A stretch of DNA of 64,000 bases from Rhinopithecus roxellana (lineage: Eukaryota; Chordata; Mammalia; Primates; Cercopithecidae): contig NC_044554.1 of NCBI RefSeq assembly GCF_007565055.1, positions 137,825,463 to 137,889,462 of the forward strand. The letters run 5' to 3'. A program made the position numbers and the translations under genes. The notes under the pieces were generated by a model. It saw only the letters and a program-made list of their open reading frames with translations, was not told where the DNA came from and ran no database searches. Every line of letters starts with the position of its first letter. Positions within the stretch are counted from its first letter, which is position 1. Positions 33,888-46,377 of this stretch are shown here, piece after piece.

Positions 33888-36757
33888 ATATCTAATCTTG
33901 CAGAATTTTATAACAGATTTTGAAGCAAGATTCAGTATACATTTTTCTAGTAGAATATAATAATTTGTTATATACTATTTTGGTGTAAGTGAATAAAGAG
34001 TTGAAGTATATGTCTGGTATAGACTATAAACTAAACTAATCTTTAATACTTTTGTCATTCATTTATTTTTGTTTTTGTTATTTTATATAGAGTTGAACTC
34101 GTATAGAATGGTGAAGATTTCAGAATTCCTCATTTAGTGACATTGTATGATTTGCAAAATGATGAATGATAGCCTGTATGTGAGATACATCATTTTCTCT
34201 CTTTTCTTCTAGATAACATTAATGATAGTAAAAATTGATTATCAGAATGTCAACAGTATGATTTAAAGTAAATATTCTATCTTTGTTGCAGATAACCTCA
34301 TCAAATAGGGATTAGACTATATAAAGATTAATTATAGTAGCCAAACAGTTAGTTCTGGATGATTTCTTTTAATTGATAACCAATGGTTTACAAACTAAAA
34401 GTTATCATCTGTGAAATTGGATAAAAGCCTTACAGTGGGAGTGATAAGCAGAGTAACACTCAGGATATGTAAGATAGACCATTGTCATCTCTCAAATAAC
34501 ATTAATGGGGAGAGAACAATATATGAGTGAAGAAATTAACACATCTTTCCCTATATATAAGTTTGTCATTTTGTCTTTGAAAGTCTTTGCAGTATTAAAA
34601 AGATTTCTCATTTCTCTTATTCAGGTCCTTTTTTCCCCTTGTGTTAATTTCAGTAAAGGGGAAAGGAAAGAAGGAAAGAGAGAGGAAAAGAGGAAGGGAC
34701 AAAATAAGAGGCAAAGGAAGGAGGGAGGAGGCAAGTGAAAAATGGGAGAAAATTTTTCTGTGATAGAATAAAATTGCCACAGATCTCTAGTCTAGATGAT
34801 AAAATTAACCTAGTGGACTAATTTTATATCTTCTTTTCCTTTAATCCCACCAAAACATAACTTACTCAACATCTCTGAAGCCCATTTTGAAAAATACTTC
34901 AGAAATTTACTTACCTAGAGCTACAATGCTCATTCCATTTTCATATTGTTATTTAAATAATGTGTTATAAAGATTCACTATAGACAGATTTTCTGATATT
35001 CAACATAACTCTGAATAGTATTATTTTAAAAACTAAAAATTTCTGCTTTTTAAATTTTAAATGTTTTGTATTGCTTTCTCTTATCTCTCTTATCTGTTTT
35101 ATTATTGAATATGTCACCAAATACCAAATGGTTTTACACACTAATAATTCTAACACCTTAAAAAAGAGCTAAAGTTATTATCCACAATAAAGTATAAATA
35201 AAAAATAATTTGCTGAACCCTAATCTGACCAGATATGAATTAGTATGGACTTCCATTTGTTTGCACCATCACTGAGTCCATCTAGTTAAAAACAGAACAT
35301 AAGCAAAGAATAAATCAATAGGTATCTAGTTATTTATTATTTTGTATTAACATAGAACATAATTATAGTTTGTTCTTATACATTATTGGTTTATATAAAA
35401 GGCTACCAATTTTACAGTTTGACTGTTTATAAACAATAAGAAGGCTTTATAGGATCATCCTGTCTAGGTAAGCTACTTGTATAATAACTCGAGAGTACAG
35501 AGAATCCACAATTCAGTCATTTGAATGACTTGATATTCATCAAGCTTTAGTGACAAAATAATCATGAAGAAATATGTTCTCTATGTTTTCATGTCAAAAT
35601 ATTATATCTTGCTTGTAAGAAAAATGTTATTTTACAGTATATAAAGTCTACAACATAATTAACCTCATATAAATTAATTGGGGAATCTTGATGAAGCTAA
35701 ATATAATGTTTACATTGATGAAGCTAAATCTAAGATTTGTTTGGTAATTCCAATTTATCTTTTCCCCCCCAAAAGTTGACATATAGAATTATGCATTGGA
35801 TGTTCAAATTAAAATATCTAATTATCATAAATATTTATCCATTTTCCACTATAATTTCTTTTATATTAATTTGAGTTAGATGTAAGACATTGCAGAAATT
35901 GTAGTTGTATATAGTTCAACCTATTTGTATTATCAAAAACACTAAGGGACTTAAATATGAAATAAATAAAAAGAAAATGTAAAGAAGAATGCTGGCTTTT
36001 TTAAAGATAGACAAGCCTTTCTAATTGTGTTATAAGCAAATTATTTGAAAAAAATTTAGGAAAATCACAAAAAGTATTAACATCCAAATGACTCTTTCAC
36101 TTTGAAAAACTTACATAAAGCATTATGAGGTTGAAATAACCAACGTGCAAGTGACGTGTAAATTTACACTTTAACTTAGTATCATAATCAGTGAGCTAAT
36201 GGATGAGAGATTAATAAATTAAGACATTTCACTCTACACTGGATAGTTAAGTATGATTCATGCATAATTCTGGTTATAATTTATAGAGATTAACAATGCA
36301 TTTGTAAAAGAAGAGATCCTTTATTTTTCTTTGAATTTGACAATGGCAGGGCCTTGTTACCATCTCATGACTTAATAACCATATTGTGATACTAATGAAT
36401 AACTTGTGACAACTTAACACCTGATACCGCTAGAGCCAAAAACCTAGGGAGCAATCTGGCATACATTTATTAAGAATGTTAATGTCTGTAATTAATTCTA
36501 ATTCTGAACTAACTGTACAATTGATACATTTTGGAGGTCATAAAGGTCAATTATCTATGGTGATTTAGGATATTGATACTGAACTGAGAGGAAAAAATGA
36601 TGAAAACACCACTAATCTCATATTCAGTTTGTTAACTTATAAAATTTACAAAATGTTTAAACCAAATGAAATGCAATCAGATGATTTGAGAACTATTGTC
36701 TAGGGAAAGACACTAACAATACAGAACTTTAAATATTCAAAATCTTCAGCATAAGTT
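33888..36757. other. AT-rich intergenic DNA with small low-complexity patches
   Basis: No gene, RNA gene or clear transposon. It contains a purine-rich tract at 34654-34735 and a 15-bp direct repeat 'ttgatgaagctaaat' at 35688-35702 and 35715-35729. Confidence 0.5.
34654..34735 (+). repeat. Purine-rich (A/G) tract
   Basis: About 80 bases of almost pure A and G ('aaaggggaaaggaaagaagg' and on). The 77-codon frame across it is an artefact of low complexity. Confidence 0.9.
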
Positions 36758-37181
36758 TGCTATAGTTTGGATGTTCCCTCAAACCTCATGTTGAAATCTG
36801 ATCACCAACATTGGAGATGGGGTCTAATGGGGAAAATCTGGGTCATGAGGTAGATTCCTGCCTCATGAATGGCATGATGCTTTCCTTGTGGTAATGAGTG
36901 AGTTCTCACTCTATTAGTTTCTGCAAAAGCTGGTTGTTAAAAGAGCCTAGTCCCTCCTCCTCTATTTCTTGCTTCCTCTCTTGCCATGTGATCTCCACAC
37001 ATGACAGCTCTACTTTGCCTTCCACCATGAATAGAAGCAGCCTGAGACCCTCACCAGGAGCAGATGGTGATGCCATGCTTCTTGTCCAGCCTGCAAAATT
37101 ATCAGCCAAATAAACTCCTTTTCCTTTATAATTTACCCAGTCCTGGATATTCCTTTATAGCAATGCTAAATGAACTAAACC
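36758..37181 (+). mobile_element. MST-type LTR (ERVL-MaLR), 5' LTR
   Basis: Begins 'tgctatagtttggatgttcc' and ends near 'tgaactaaac'. Characteristic blocks include 'ctcatgttgaaatctgatcacc', 'cttcctctcttgccatgtgat' and 'gccaaataaactccttttcctttataa', the last overlapping the poly-A signal. It pairs with the LTR at 40968. The 5-bp flank 'aagtt' (36753-36757) against 'aaggt' (41382-41386) fits an aged target-site duplication. Confidence 0.9.
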
Positions 37182-38231
37182 AAAAATCCATACCTAGGAG
37201 TTTGGGGGTTGTCATTATAAAGATATCTGAATATTTTAAAGGAGCTTTGAAACTAGGTGATGGACATAGGTTGGATGAGTTTGGAGGGCTCAGAAGAAGA
37301 CAGGAAGATGAGGAAAAGTTGGAAGTTCTTCGAGATTGGTTAAATGGTTGTGACCAAAATGCTAATAGAAATATGGACAGCATAGCCCACACTGACGAGG
37401 CCATAGCAAAGAACTTGGCTGCATTGTTTCCATGCTCTAGGTCTTTTGGGAAGGCCAAACTTAAGAGCAATGACATAGGATGTCTAGCAGAAGAAATCTC
37501 TAGGCTTCAAAGCACTCAAGAAGTGGCATGCCTACTTCTAGGAGCTTACAATCAGATATGGAAGCAAACAAATAAAGTTGGAATTTATAACTAAAAGGGA
37601 AGCAGAGCATAAAAATTTGGAAATTTTGCAGCTTGGTCATTTGATGAAGAAGAAAAGAGCGTTCTTAGGACAGGAATCCCAGGTTGTTGAAGAACAACAA
37701 CTTACTAGAGAGATTAGTACAGATAAAAGGGAACCTAATGTTAATAGAACAATGGGAAAAAGACCCCAAAGGCATTTCAAAATCTTTGAGTCCATCCCTC
37801 CCATCACTGACTCAGAGACCTAAAATAACAGAATGGTTTCAGGGGTCAGGACTGGGTCTTGCCTACACTGCACCACCTTGGAATGCTGCTCCTTGTTTTG
37901 ACCACTCCAACTCTAGCCATGGTTCACAGAGCCCTAGATACTACCTGGGCTGCTGCTCTGGAAGTTGCAAGCCATAAACCTTGGTGGCATTCATGTGGTG
38001 CTAAGTCTGTAGGTGCCCAGAATGCAAGTGCTAGAAGGCTTGGCAAATTCCACCTAGATTTCAGAGGATATATTGGAAAGCCTGGGTGCCCAGGCAGATG
38101 TCTCTCACGGGGTAGAGCCACTGAGAGAGCCTATACTTGGGCAGTGTCTAGTACAGCTGTGAAAACAGGGGCACTGCTGAGACCACAGAATTATAGAGTC
38201 ACTGGTGCACCTTGCAAGCCACTACGCCCCT
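37182..38231 (+). mobile_element. MST internal region, left part
   Basis: Non-LTR interior of the provirus, with gag-like remnant sequence. One open frame runs from inside the LTR (37064) to 37594 (176 codons) and includes 'LDEFGGLRRRQEDEEKLEVL' and 'AKNLAALFPCSRSFGKAKL'. MaLR elements are non-autonomous relatives of ERVL and code at most for a gag-like product. Other frames at 37578-37823 and 37859-38239 are fragments. It is interrupted at 38232 by a THE1 provirus in the opposite orientation and resumes at 40490. Confidence 0.85.
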
Positions 38232-38567
38232 TGTATTAGTCCATTTTCACACTGCTGATAAAGATAGACCAGAGACTGGGTGATTTACAAAAGAAAGAGG
38301 TTATTTAGTTCCATGTGGCTGGGGAGGCCTCACAATCATGGCAGAAGGTGAAAGGCATATCTCACATGGCAGCAAACAAGCGAATCAAGCTTGTGCAGGG
38401 AAACCACCCTTTATAAAACCATCAAATCTCATGAGACTTAGTTGCTATCACCAGAATAGCACAGGAAAGAGCTGCCCCTATGATTCAATTACCTCCCACC
38501 AGGTCCCTCCCACAACATGTAGAAATTTAACATGAGATTTGGGTGGGCACACAACCAAACCATATCA
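38232..38567 (-). mobile_element. THE1 LTR, 3' LTR of the nested provirus
   Basis: The plus strand reads 'tgtattagtccattttcac' to 'accatatca', the reverse of a THE1 LTR (TGATATGG...AATACA). The flank 'cccct' (38227-38231) pairs with 'ctcct' at 40490-40494, a 5-bp duplication with one mismatch. Confidence 0.93.
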
Positions 38568-40143
38568 TTCTGCCCCAGCCCCTTCCAAATCTCATGTCCT
38601 CACATTTCAAAACCAATCATGCCTTCCCAACAGTCCCCCAAAGTCTTAGCTCATTTCAGTGTTAACTCAAAATTCCACAGTCCAAAGTCTCATCCAAGAC
38701 AAGGCAAGTCCCTTCTACCGATGAGCCTGTAAAATCAAAAGCAAGTTAGTTACTTCCTAGATACACTGGGGGTACAGGCATTGGGTAAATACTGCCATTT
38801 CAAATGGGAGAAATTGGCCAAAAGAAAGGGGCTTTCAAAGGGGCCCCATGCAAGTCCAAAATCCAGCAGGGCAGTCAAATTTTAAATCTCCAAAAATGAT
38901 CTCCTTTGACTCCATGTCTTGCATCCAGGTCATGCTGATGCAAAAAGTGGGCTCCCATGGCCTTGGAGAGCTCTGCCCCTGTGGCTTTGCAGGGTATAGC
39001 CACCCCACTTGACTGCTTTCATGAGCTGGCATTGAATTTCTGGCTCTTCCAGGTGCACAGTGCAAGCTGTTTGTGGATCTACTGTTCTGGGGTCTGGAGG
39101 ATGGTGGCCCTCTTCTCACAGCTCCACTAGGCAATGCCCCAGTAAGGACTCTGTGGGGGCTCCGATCCCACATTTCCCTTCTGCACTGCCACAGCCGAGG
39201 TTCTCCATGGGGGCCCTGCCCCTGCAGCAAACTTCTGCCTGGGCATCCAGGTGTTTCCATACATCCTCTGAAACCTACGCAAAGGTTCCCAAACCTAAAT
39301 TCTTGATTTCTGTGCACCCTCGTGCTCAACACCATGTGGAAGCTGCCAAGGCTTGGGGCTTGCACCCTCTGGAGCAATGGCCCAAGCTGTACCTGGACTC
39401 CTTTTGGTCATGGCTGGAGTGGCTGGGACACAGTACCAAGCTCTTGGGCTGCACACAGCACAAGGATCCTGGATCTGGCCCACAAAACCATTTTTTTTCC
39501 TCCTAAACCTCTGGGCCTGTGATGAGAGGGACTGCTGCAAAGGTCTCTGACATGCCCTGGAGACATTTTCCCCATGTCTTGGTGATTAACATTCAGTTCC
39601 TCGTTACTTATGCAAATTTCAGCAGGCTTGAAGTTTTCCTTAGAAAATGTGATTTTATTTTCTATCACATTGTCAGGCTGCCAATTTTCCAAACCTTTAT
39701 GTTCTGTTTCCCTTTTAAAACTGAATGTCTTTAACAGCACCCAAGTCACCTCTTAAATGCTTTGCAGCTTAGAAATTTCTTCTACCAGATACCCTAAATC
39801 ATCTCTCTCAAGTTCAAAGTTCCACAAATCTCTAGGACAGGGGAAAAATGCCACCAGTCTCTTCCCTAAAACATAACAAGAGTCACCTTTGCTCCAGTTC
39901 CCAACAAGTCCCTCTTCTCCATCTGAGATCACCTCAGCCGGATTTCATTATCCATATCATTATCAGCATTTTGGTCAAAGCCATTCAACAAGTCTCTAGG
40001 GAGTTCCAAACTTTCCCACATTTTCCTGTCTTCTTCTGAGCCCTCCAAACTGTTCCAGCCTCTTCCTGTTACCCAGTTCCAAAGTCGCTTCCACATTTTC
40101 AGGTATCTTTTCAGCAGTGCCCACTCTATTGGTACCAATTTAC
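38568..40143 (-). mobile_element. THE1 internal region
   Basis: About 1.6 kb between the two LTRs, the usual THE1 interior length. A polypurine-like stretch sits next to the 3' LTR (38568-38590, reverse of 'ccccagccccttcc'). A primer-binding-like 'ttggtaccaatagag' (reversed, 40124-40138) sits next to the 5' LTR. Open pieces on the minus strand at 38835-39377 (180 codons), 39408-39749 and 39929-40138 are gag-like debris in different frames. The last contains 'RDLLNGFDQNADNDMD', matching the paralogous 'RDWLNGCDQNANRNMD' of the surrounding MST. Confidence 0.9.
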
Positions 40144-40489
40144 TGTATTAGTCCATTTTCATGCTGCTGATAAAGACATACCCGAGATTGGGCAATTTAC
40201 AAAAGAAAGAGGTTTAATGGACTTACAGATCCACGTGACTGGGGAGGCCGCATAATCATGGTGGAATTTGAAAGGTATGTCTCACATGGTGGCAGACAAG
40301 AGAAGAGAGCTCTTACAGGGAAACTCCCCTTTATAAAACCATCAGATCTTGTGAGACTTATTCACTATCACGAGAACAGTATGGGAAAGACATCTGCCCC
40401 CATGATTCAATTGCCTCCCACTGGATCCCTCCCACAACACATGGGAATTCAAGGTGAGATTTGCATGGGGACGTTGCCAAACCATATCA
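40144..40489 (-). mobile_element. THE1 LTR, 5' LTR of the nested provirus
   Basis: Second copy of the reversed THE1 LTR, 'tgtattagtccattttcatgc' to 'accatatca'. It includes the 'ccccatgattcaattgcctcccac' and 'cctttataaaaccatcagatcttgtgag' blocks. It is close in sequence and length to the other LTR, confirming a proviral structure. Confidence 0.93.
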
Positions 40490-40967
40490 CTCCTTTAGCC
40501 TGAAAAAGCCATTGATGTTTCCTTCCCACCCATGAGAGCAGCCACATGGAGTACACCTGGCAAAGCCACTGGGGCACTGCTCCCTGAGGTCTTGAATCAC
40601 AGCCCTTGAACTAGTTCACAGAATGCAGGACTTGAAGTTAAGGATTGTTTTGGAGCTTTAAAATTTAATGTCATCCTTCCTGAGTTTTAGACTTGTGTGA
40701 GGCCTGTTACTCTTTTCTTTTGACTGATTTATGCTTTTTGGAATAGGAATCTTTTACCCAATGCCTATACAACCTTGGTATCTTGGAAGTAAATAGCTTC
40801 TTTTTGACTTTACAGGAACATAACTGGAAGAGACTTGTCTCAGATGAAACTTTGGACTTTGCACTTTTGACTTTTGCTATAACAATTAAGACTTTGGGGA
40901 ATTGAAAAGGAATTATTATATTTTGCAATGTGAGGAGGACATTAGTTTTAGGGGCCCAAGAACAGAG
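40490..40967 (+). mobile_element. MST internal region, right part
   Basis: It resumes the MST interior after the THE1 insertion ('ccctgaggtcttgaatcaca', 'tgactttacaggaacataactgg', 'ttagttttaggggcccaagaacagag'). The last block precedes the 3' LTR where a polypurine tract is expected. Confidence 0.82.
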
Positions 40968-41381
40968 TGCTATAGTTTAGATGTTTGTTCTCTCAAACCT
41001 CATGTTGAAATTTGTTGTCCATTGTTGGAGATGGGGCTTATTGGGAGGCTTTGAAGTCACAGAGGTGGATCCCTCATGAATAGATTAATGCCCTCCCTGA
41101 GGCAAGACGCCGGGATGGGAGTGACCTGCAGTGAGAACTGGTTGTTAAAAATAAACTGGCACCTTGCTCCCTTCTCTCTTGCTTTCTCTCTCACCATGTG
41201 AAGAGAGAATTTCTGCACATCTGGTTCCCCTTAGTCTTCTGCCATGAGTGGAAGCAGCCTGAAGCTTTCATCAGATGCCTAATCTTTCAGCCAGTGAGAT
41301 TATAAGCCAAATAAACATTTTTTTCTTTATAAATTACCCAGCCTCAGGGATTGTTTACATCAACACACACTGACTAAGACA
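40968..41381 (+). mobile_element. MST-type LTR, 3' LTR
   Basis: Begins 'tgctatagtttagatgtttg' and ends 'actgactaagaca'. It parallels the LTR at 36758 block for block but with many differences, so the provirus is old. Confidence 0.9.
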
Positions 41382-41714
41382 AAGGTTAAAGACATTTTTT
41401 AAAATTTAAACACCATTGACAACTTTTTTTTTTTTTTTTCAATTTGAAACTAAATTGGAAGTATTTCTCTAGAGGGCAGAATTAGCTGGTAATTATGGTT
41501 GAGAGAATGATTCAGTGCCTTCTTGCTTAGTCCAGTACTATCACATTTTAGTTGACACTTGACACCTTGAGACAATCAAAAACAGAATGTGGAAAAATAC
41601 TTTATTAAAACTCCATCTTAAATTTCTTTCTCTGAAGGACATACTGAGGTCATCAATGACTCTTATATTTGAGTATTTCCATCCAGCATCTAGAACATTA
41701 AATATACCAGGACT
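41382..41714. other. Intergenic DNA with T16 run
   Basis: A poly-T run at 41424-41439 has no attached element. Nothing else recognised. Confidence 0.5.
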
Positions 41715-41997
41715 GCCGGGAGCGGTGGCTCAAGCCTGTAATCCCAGCACTTTGGGAGGCCGAGATGGGCGGATCACGAGGTCAGGAGATTGAGACCACC
41801 CTGGCTAACACGGTGAAACCCCATCTCTACTAAAAAATACAAAAAAACTAGCTGAGTGAGGTGGCCGGCACCTGTAGTCCCAGCTACTCGGGAGGCTGAG
41901 GCAGGAGAACGGCATAAACCTGGGAGGTGGAGCTTGCAGTGAGCTGAGATCCGGCCACTACACTCCAGCCTGGGGGACAGAGCGAGACTCTGTCTCA

Positions 41998-42006
<9 letters not shown>
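41715..42006 (+). mobile_element. AluY (Old World monkey type), with AT microsatellite tail
   Basis: Starts 'gccgggagcggtggctcaagcc'; the first GG is missing. The A tail runs into (TA)n at 42006-42029. The flank 'taccaggact' (41705-41714) against 'tatcaggact' (42027-42036) suggests a duplication of about 10 bp with one change. Confidence 0.93.
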
Positions 42007-42028
<22 letters not shown>

Positions 42029-42029
42029 T
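42006..42029 (+). repeat. (TA)n microsatellite seeded by Alu tail
   Basis: About 12 TA units directly follow the Alu poly-A. Confidence 0.95.
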
Positions 42030-42036
42030 CAGGACT

Positions 42037-43991
42037 TCTAGCTATCTAAAATAATAATCCTTGTATTTCAGGCAGTATGGCTTAGAAGATAAGGAAGTAC
42101 ATTCGATTTCAAAGTTATAATAATGTACAAGATACATAGGATATTACTAGAGTTACAGCCTACAATGTAATTCATTATTTAGAACCACATAACATTTATT
42201 GTGAAATTTCCAAATACTGTAATCATCAATTTATAAGGTATTGTCAGTATTATTGCATTATAGTAGTTTTAAAGGCTTAACATTTATATTCCTAGAGTGC
42301 TCGCGGTGATGAATTCATTATAAAGATAATGTTCCAACTTATACAAAGAAAAAGTAGAAGAGACAAATCAACATACTGCCCTCATATTTTGGAACATATT
42401 CTTGCAGTCTTAGCCTATTCAATGCATTTGTAGTTCTGTATCCTCCATTTTCTCTTTGCATTATTATTATTTCCCATATTTCTTTAGAGTCCTTTTGGCA
42501 ACATTTCAATAGTAGATCTATTAATACTAATTTAATTAGCTACTTCCACATTTTTGAATTTAAGTTTTATTTTATTTTGTAACTTTAAAAACAAAGATGA
42601 AAAATACTCTTAGGAATATTTCAAACTGTTGGTTATTACATATTTCCAGTTATAAGACTGTTTTTCATACAAAAGTTGAAAAGAAGATTACACAAACATG
42701 GTAAAAAAAACAAAACAGAAAAAACTCCTTTACTCACCATTATACAGAGATAAAATTTATAAACGATGTCTCTAGATTCTTATTTATCTTTTCAGAAAGA
42801 AGCAATCTATAAACTATCCTTTCCTCTAGGAATGCTTTGACATTGATATTCTTTACCAGATTTCTATGACTCATTGCTTCAGTATACTGATCCAGTTTGT
42901 GTGGTCATTAGTAAGTCATACTGAATTGCTATTTATAAGACAAATTTTCATTAGCATGATAAAAATTAAGTCTCAACTGAGAATTAGATATTAATAAAAG
43001 AGAAAAAATAAAGAATTAGATAAAACAAATACTACTTAATTCAACATGAATATTCATATCCAGTAAATTATGCTAAAATATTCATGTTGAATAAAATATG
43101 CTAAAATATTTATATTAAAAATATGCTAAAATAAGGTCATTTCAAAGATATTAAAACAAACTGGCTTCCTAGAGTCCTTCCAGACTGATGAGGAGAAGCT
43201 TATAGATCATTCACCATCCTTTGGTCAATGATATCTTTGATTGATAGTATAAGATATCATCTTTGTATTTTATCTTATTTAAATCTAAAGTCATACATCA
43301 TAATATACTTCTATGTTAGCCACTTAGTGTAAGTAAAATAGTATATTTACGTTAGAGACTAAAAATTTATCATTACATCCCCCTAATAGGCATGCAATCC
43401 TTAAAGTGTGGCATCAACCTTATAAAGGGGAAGGTGGATTACCTGCATACACATATGCATACAAATATTCATACATCCACAAATTTGGATTCAGACCTGT
43501 CTGAATTTTCAGCCTTGTGCTTTCCAGGCATACTGTTTCTTCTCTATATGAGAAGGCATAAGCATAAAAATAACCATTCTTTTTGTGTTTGTTTTTGTTT
43601 TTAAACTCTGCTGCATCTAAGAGGTAAAAATAGATGCTTTTAAAAATTCCCTAATTAATTATAGCAATAACCAAGACATGTACCCATGTGTAAGCAAATT
43701 ATTGCAAGAAACTTCAGAATATTCTGTACCAATATGTAAACATGTCATTGTAAGGAACTTCAAAATATTCTGAGGTAAACTTACAGTAACAATACCCACA
43801 AGCTAATGTGTTCTGTGACAACTTAGAAAGCAATTCTTTTTCTGTGTGACATTTCATAGAAACATAGTAATTTAATCCAAGTTTTATGATGTATTTACCA
43901 TTGTAATTTATTGATCATTCAACAGATTTTTTTAAATAGACCACTTAACAACCGTATTACAATATGAATAATATCTAGAATTAAAAAAAAA
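42037..43991. other. AT-rich intergenic DNA
   Basis: No gene or recognised transposon. A perfect 16-bp inverted repeat ('attcaacatgaatatt' 43039-43054; complement 43077-43092) lies within a patch of 'tatgctaaaata' repeats. Confidence 0.5.
43039..43092. repeat. 16-bp inverted repeat, 22-nt loop
   Basis: The arms 43039-43054 and 43077-43092 are exact reverse complements. It is probably a chance AT-rich hairpin. Confidence 0.9.
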
Positions 43992-44002
43992 ATTCTGACT
44001 TT

Positions 44003-44231
44003 CGAATTGGAGATCAGCCTGGTCAATATGGTGAAACTCTGTCTCTACCAAAAATGCAAAAATTATTTGGGCGTGGTGGTGGGTGCCTCTAGTCCCAGCT
44101 ACTCGGGAGGCTGAGGTAGGAGAATCTCTTGAACCTGGGAGGTGGAGGCAGCAGTGAGCCAAGATCGTGCCTCTGCACTCCAGCCTGGGCAACAGAATGA
44201 GATTCCATCTCAAAAAAAAAAGAAAAAAATC
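44003..44231 (+). mobile_element. 5'-truncated Alu with TSD
   Basis: It starts inside the left monomer ('gattggagatcagcctggtcaa'-like) and ends in an A-rich tail. It is flanked by the 11-bp duplication 'attctgacttt' at 43992-44002 and 44232-44242, so the truncation happened at insertion. AluS/J level of divergence. Confidence 0.92.
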
Positions 44232-44242
44232 ATTCTGACTTT

Positions 44243-44751
44243 GAAATTTAATATTTTAGGCCTTTGAATAATGCAGGAAAGTATTTAGAGTATAGATGAT
44301 GAATTAACTAGTTGATAAGAGCAGCATACTAACAAGATTTTGCTTCCTTTACACTTCATTTAGTTTTGCATATCTTTTGCATATCTCAAATATACCCTTA
44401 AATTTTAACACTGTGTGTCTTGGATTTGTATGTAATGTGCGTGTGTATATAGGTGTGTAAGACAGAGGAGTGAGCACACTGAATTAAGGTAAATGATCCT
44501 TATGTCAAGAGCTATGGGTACATGTGTTTCTTACACTGGATTGATAGCACTGTTTATTTGAAAACGACATTTAAGCATATTGCTTGTTAATTAAGTTACA
44601 ACATCCTCTAAATCTGAAGTCTATTATGGTCTCCATTATATCATGTACAGTTCTATAATTGATAAAATAATTTTGGTGGGTCTTTTCAGCATATTTACCA
44701 GTGCTAATTCCAGGAATTAAACCTATTTATTCAATTGCTGTCCTGTGGCCT

Positions 44752-44783
<32 letters not shown>

Positions 44784-45987
44784 AGTCACTAAACTGCAAT
44801 GCATCTTACTAACTTGATATAATAAAATCATCATATGTGTATCATGGAGCAGCTATAGTGAAACAAAACACTCTCTTCCCTTTTCGAGACTATTAAGAAA
44901 CCAAATTTGATAGGTAGAGTGAATCCATGGGGAAAGCTCAGATAAAACAGTAAAACAATATATAGATAGTGCTGCTCTGTAGAATTATGATCCTGTTAAG
45001 GAAAATTTCTCTGCAGAATGTTATATAACTATCATCAATGACTGCTACACTGTTCACATTACAATAGCTACATTGTGTAGCAAATGGAGAGTAGATCTGT
45101 TTCAAGCATGCAATATCATATTAAAAGACTGATGCTTGGCCATTATTCAGGCATCTCATTTCTCTCCTCAAAGTTAAAACATATATGTTATGATGTTACT
45201 ATTAACATTTCATGATTATACCACTGCATTTTCCTAAAAAAATTATTTAGTGTTGACTATGTCTAATTTTTATTAACTCAAAATTTATTTACACAAAATT
45301 TTATATTGATGTTAATGTGATTAAGCAAATAGCATTTTGTTATGCCATCATTACTACTGATTATAGCATTTACAAATGTCTAAGGTAAGTCATTACAAGC
45401 AGGCCATTTTCAGGCTTTTCTACTGTACCACAATGGTGGTGGGTTTTTGCTAACATAAATTTGTAATTTGTTAATGTAAACTAAAATGTTTTAAGAGAAC
45501 ACTTCAGTTCAATCTATATAAGCATGCTGATTTATAGTCAGTGAGCTATAGCAAAACAAAAAGTAAGAGGCTTTAAAGAGACGAGACTGGTGAGGTGGAA
45601 GTACATGGATGAGAAAAGCAGTAGAAAACCAAGAAAGTTAAATCACAATCACGTGAATTTTTAATCTTAAAATCAATGTTCTTGAAACAGTAAACTCTAA
45701 AAAATGTTCTCTTTTCCACTAGGAAGTGGAAGAAATGGAGGAGGAAAAATGTTTACGAGTTGCTGGGCATTCCAAATGAGGAGAAGAAAACAGTGCTCCT
45801 TTTTTCTGCCTCTAGAGTAGAGGTGTTACCCATCACTATTGTCAAACCCTGTGGTCCATTTTAATGAGTGCTCTCCTGAGTGGCTTTGATTAGCAAGAGA
45901 TTTTTTAAGTAAGTCTTCCTTCCTTTCTAGAGTATGATTCATGAGCTTTACAGAGAAGTTCAAATGCTTATGAGAATTCCATGCAAT

Positions 45988-45989
<2 letters not shown>
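44243..45989. other. AT-rich intergenic DNA with orphan A30 run
   Basis: No gene seen. A pure A30 run at 44753-44782 has no recognisable SINE, L1 or retrocopy upstream. Confidence 0.5.

Positions 45990-46037
<48 letters not shown>
45990..46037 (+). repeat. (GT)24 microsatellite
   Basis: An uninterrupted 48-bp GT repeat, likely highly polymorphic. It is one of the longest perfect dinucleotide arrays in the window. Confidence 0.98.
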
Positions 46038-46040
<3 letters not shown>

Positions 46041-46309
46041 GAAACAAAGAATTGATGCTGGTGAGGAAGTAGACAAGTGAGCAAACACAAATAGAGATAA
46101 TTAGTAATAATGAAAGACGAAAAAATGACTACAGGATGAGTAGAGTTAATTAATTTTCCCTACTTCAGGCTTTAGCACCATTTGGCTGGAGAAAATATAC
46201 ATGGTTCAAATGACAGTAAAATATTTTTAGTCTCTTTAAGATGCATTTATTCAACAATTATTTATTGTTCACCTATGGTATTTCAGGCACTGTGATCTCG
46301 GATAAACTT

Positions 46310-46377
46310 ACTTTTCAAACTTTCTGATAAACATGAATTTTAGGACTTTCAAAATTCCTGATAAACATGAATTTTAG
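46310..46377 (+). repeat. 34-bp tandem duplication
   Basis: Two 34-bp units (46310-46343, 46344-46377) share a perfect 20-bp end 'ctgataaacatgaattttag' and a slightly diverged start. Confidence 0.93.

Noticed and set aside
37064..37594. 176-codon frame as a possible host gene
   Set aside because: It begins inside an MST LTR and runs into the gag-like MaLR interior; it is a retroviral relic.
38835..39377. 180-codon minus-strand frame as a gene
   Set aside because: It lies entirely within the THE1 interior between its two LTRs.
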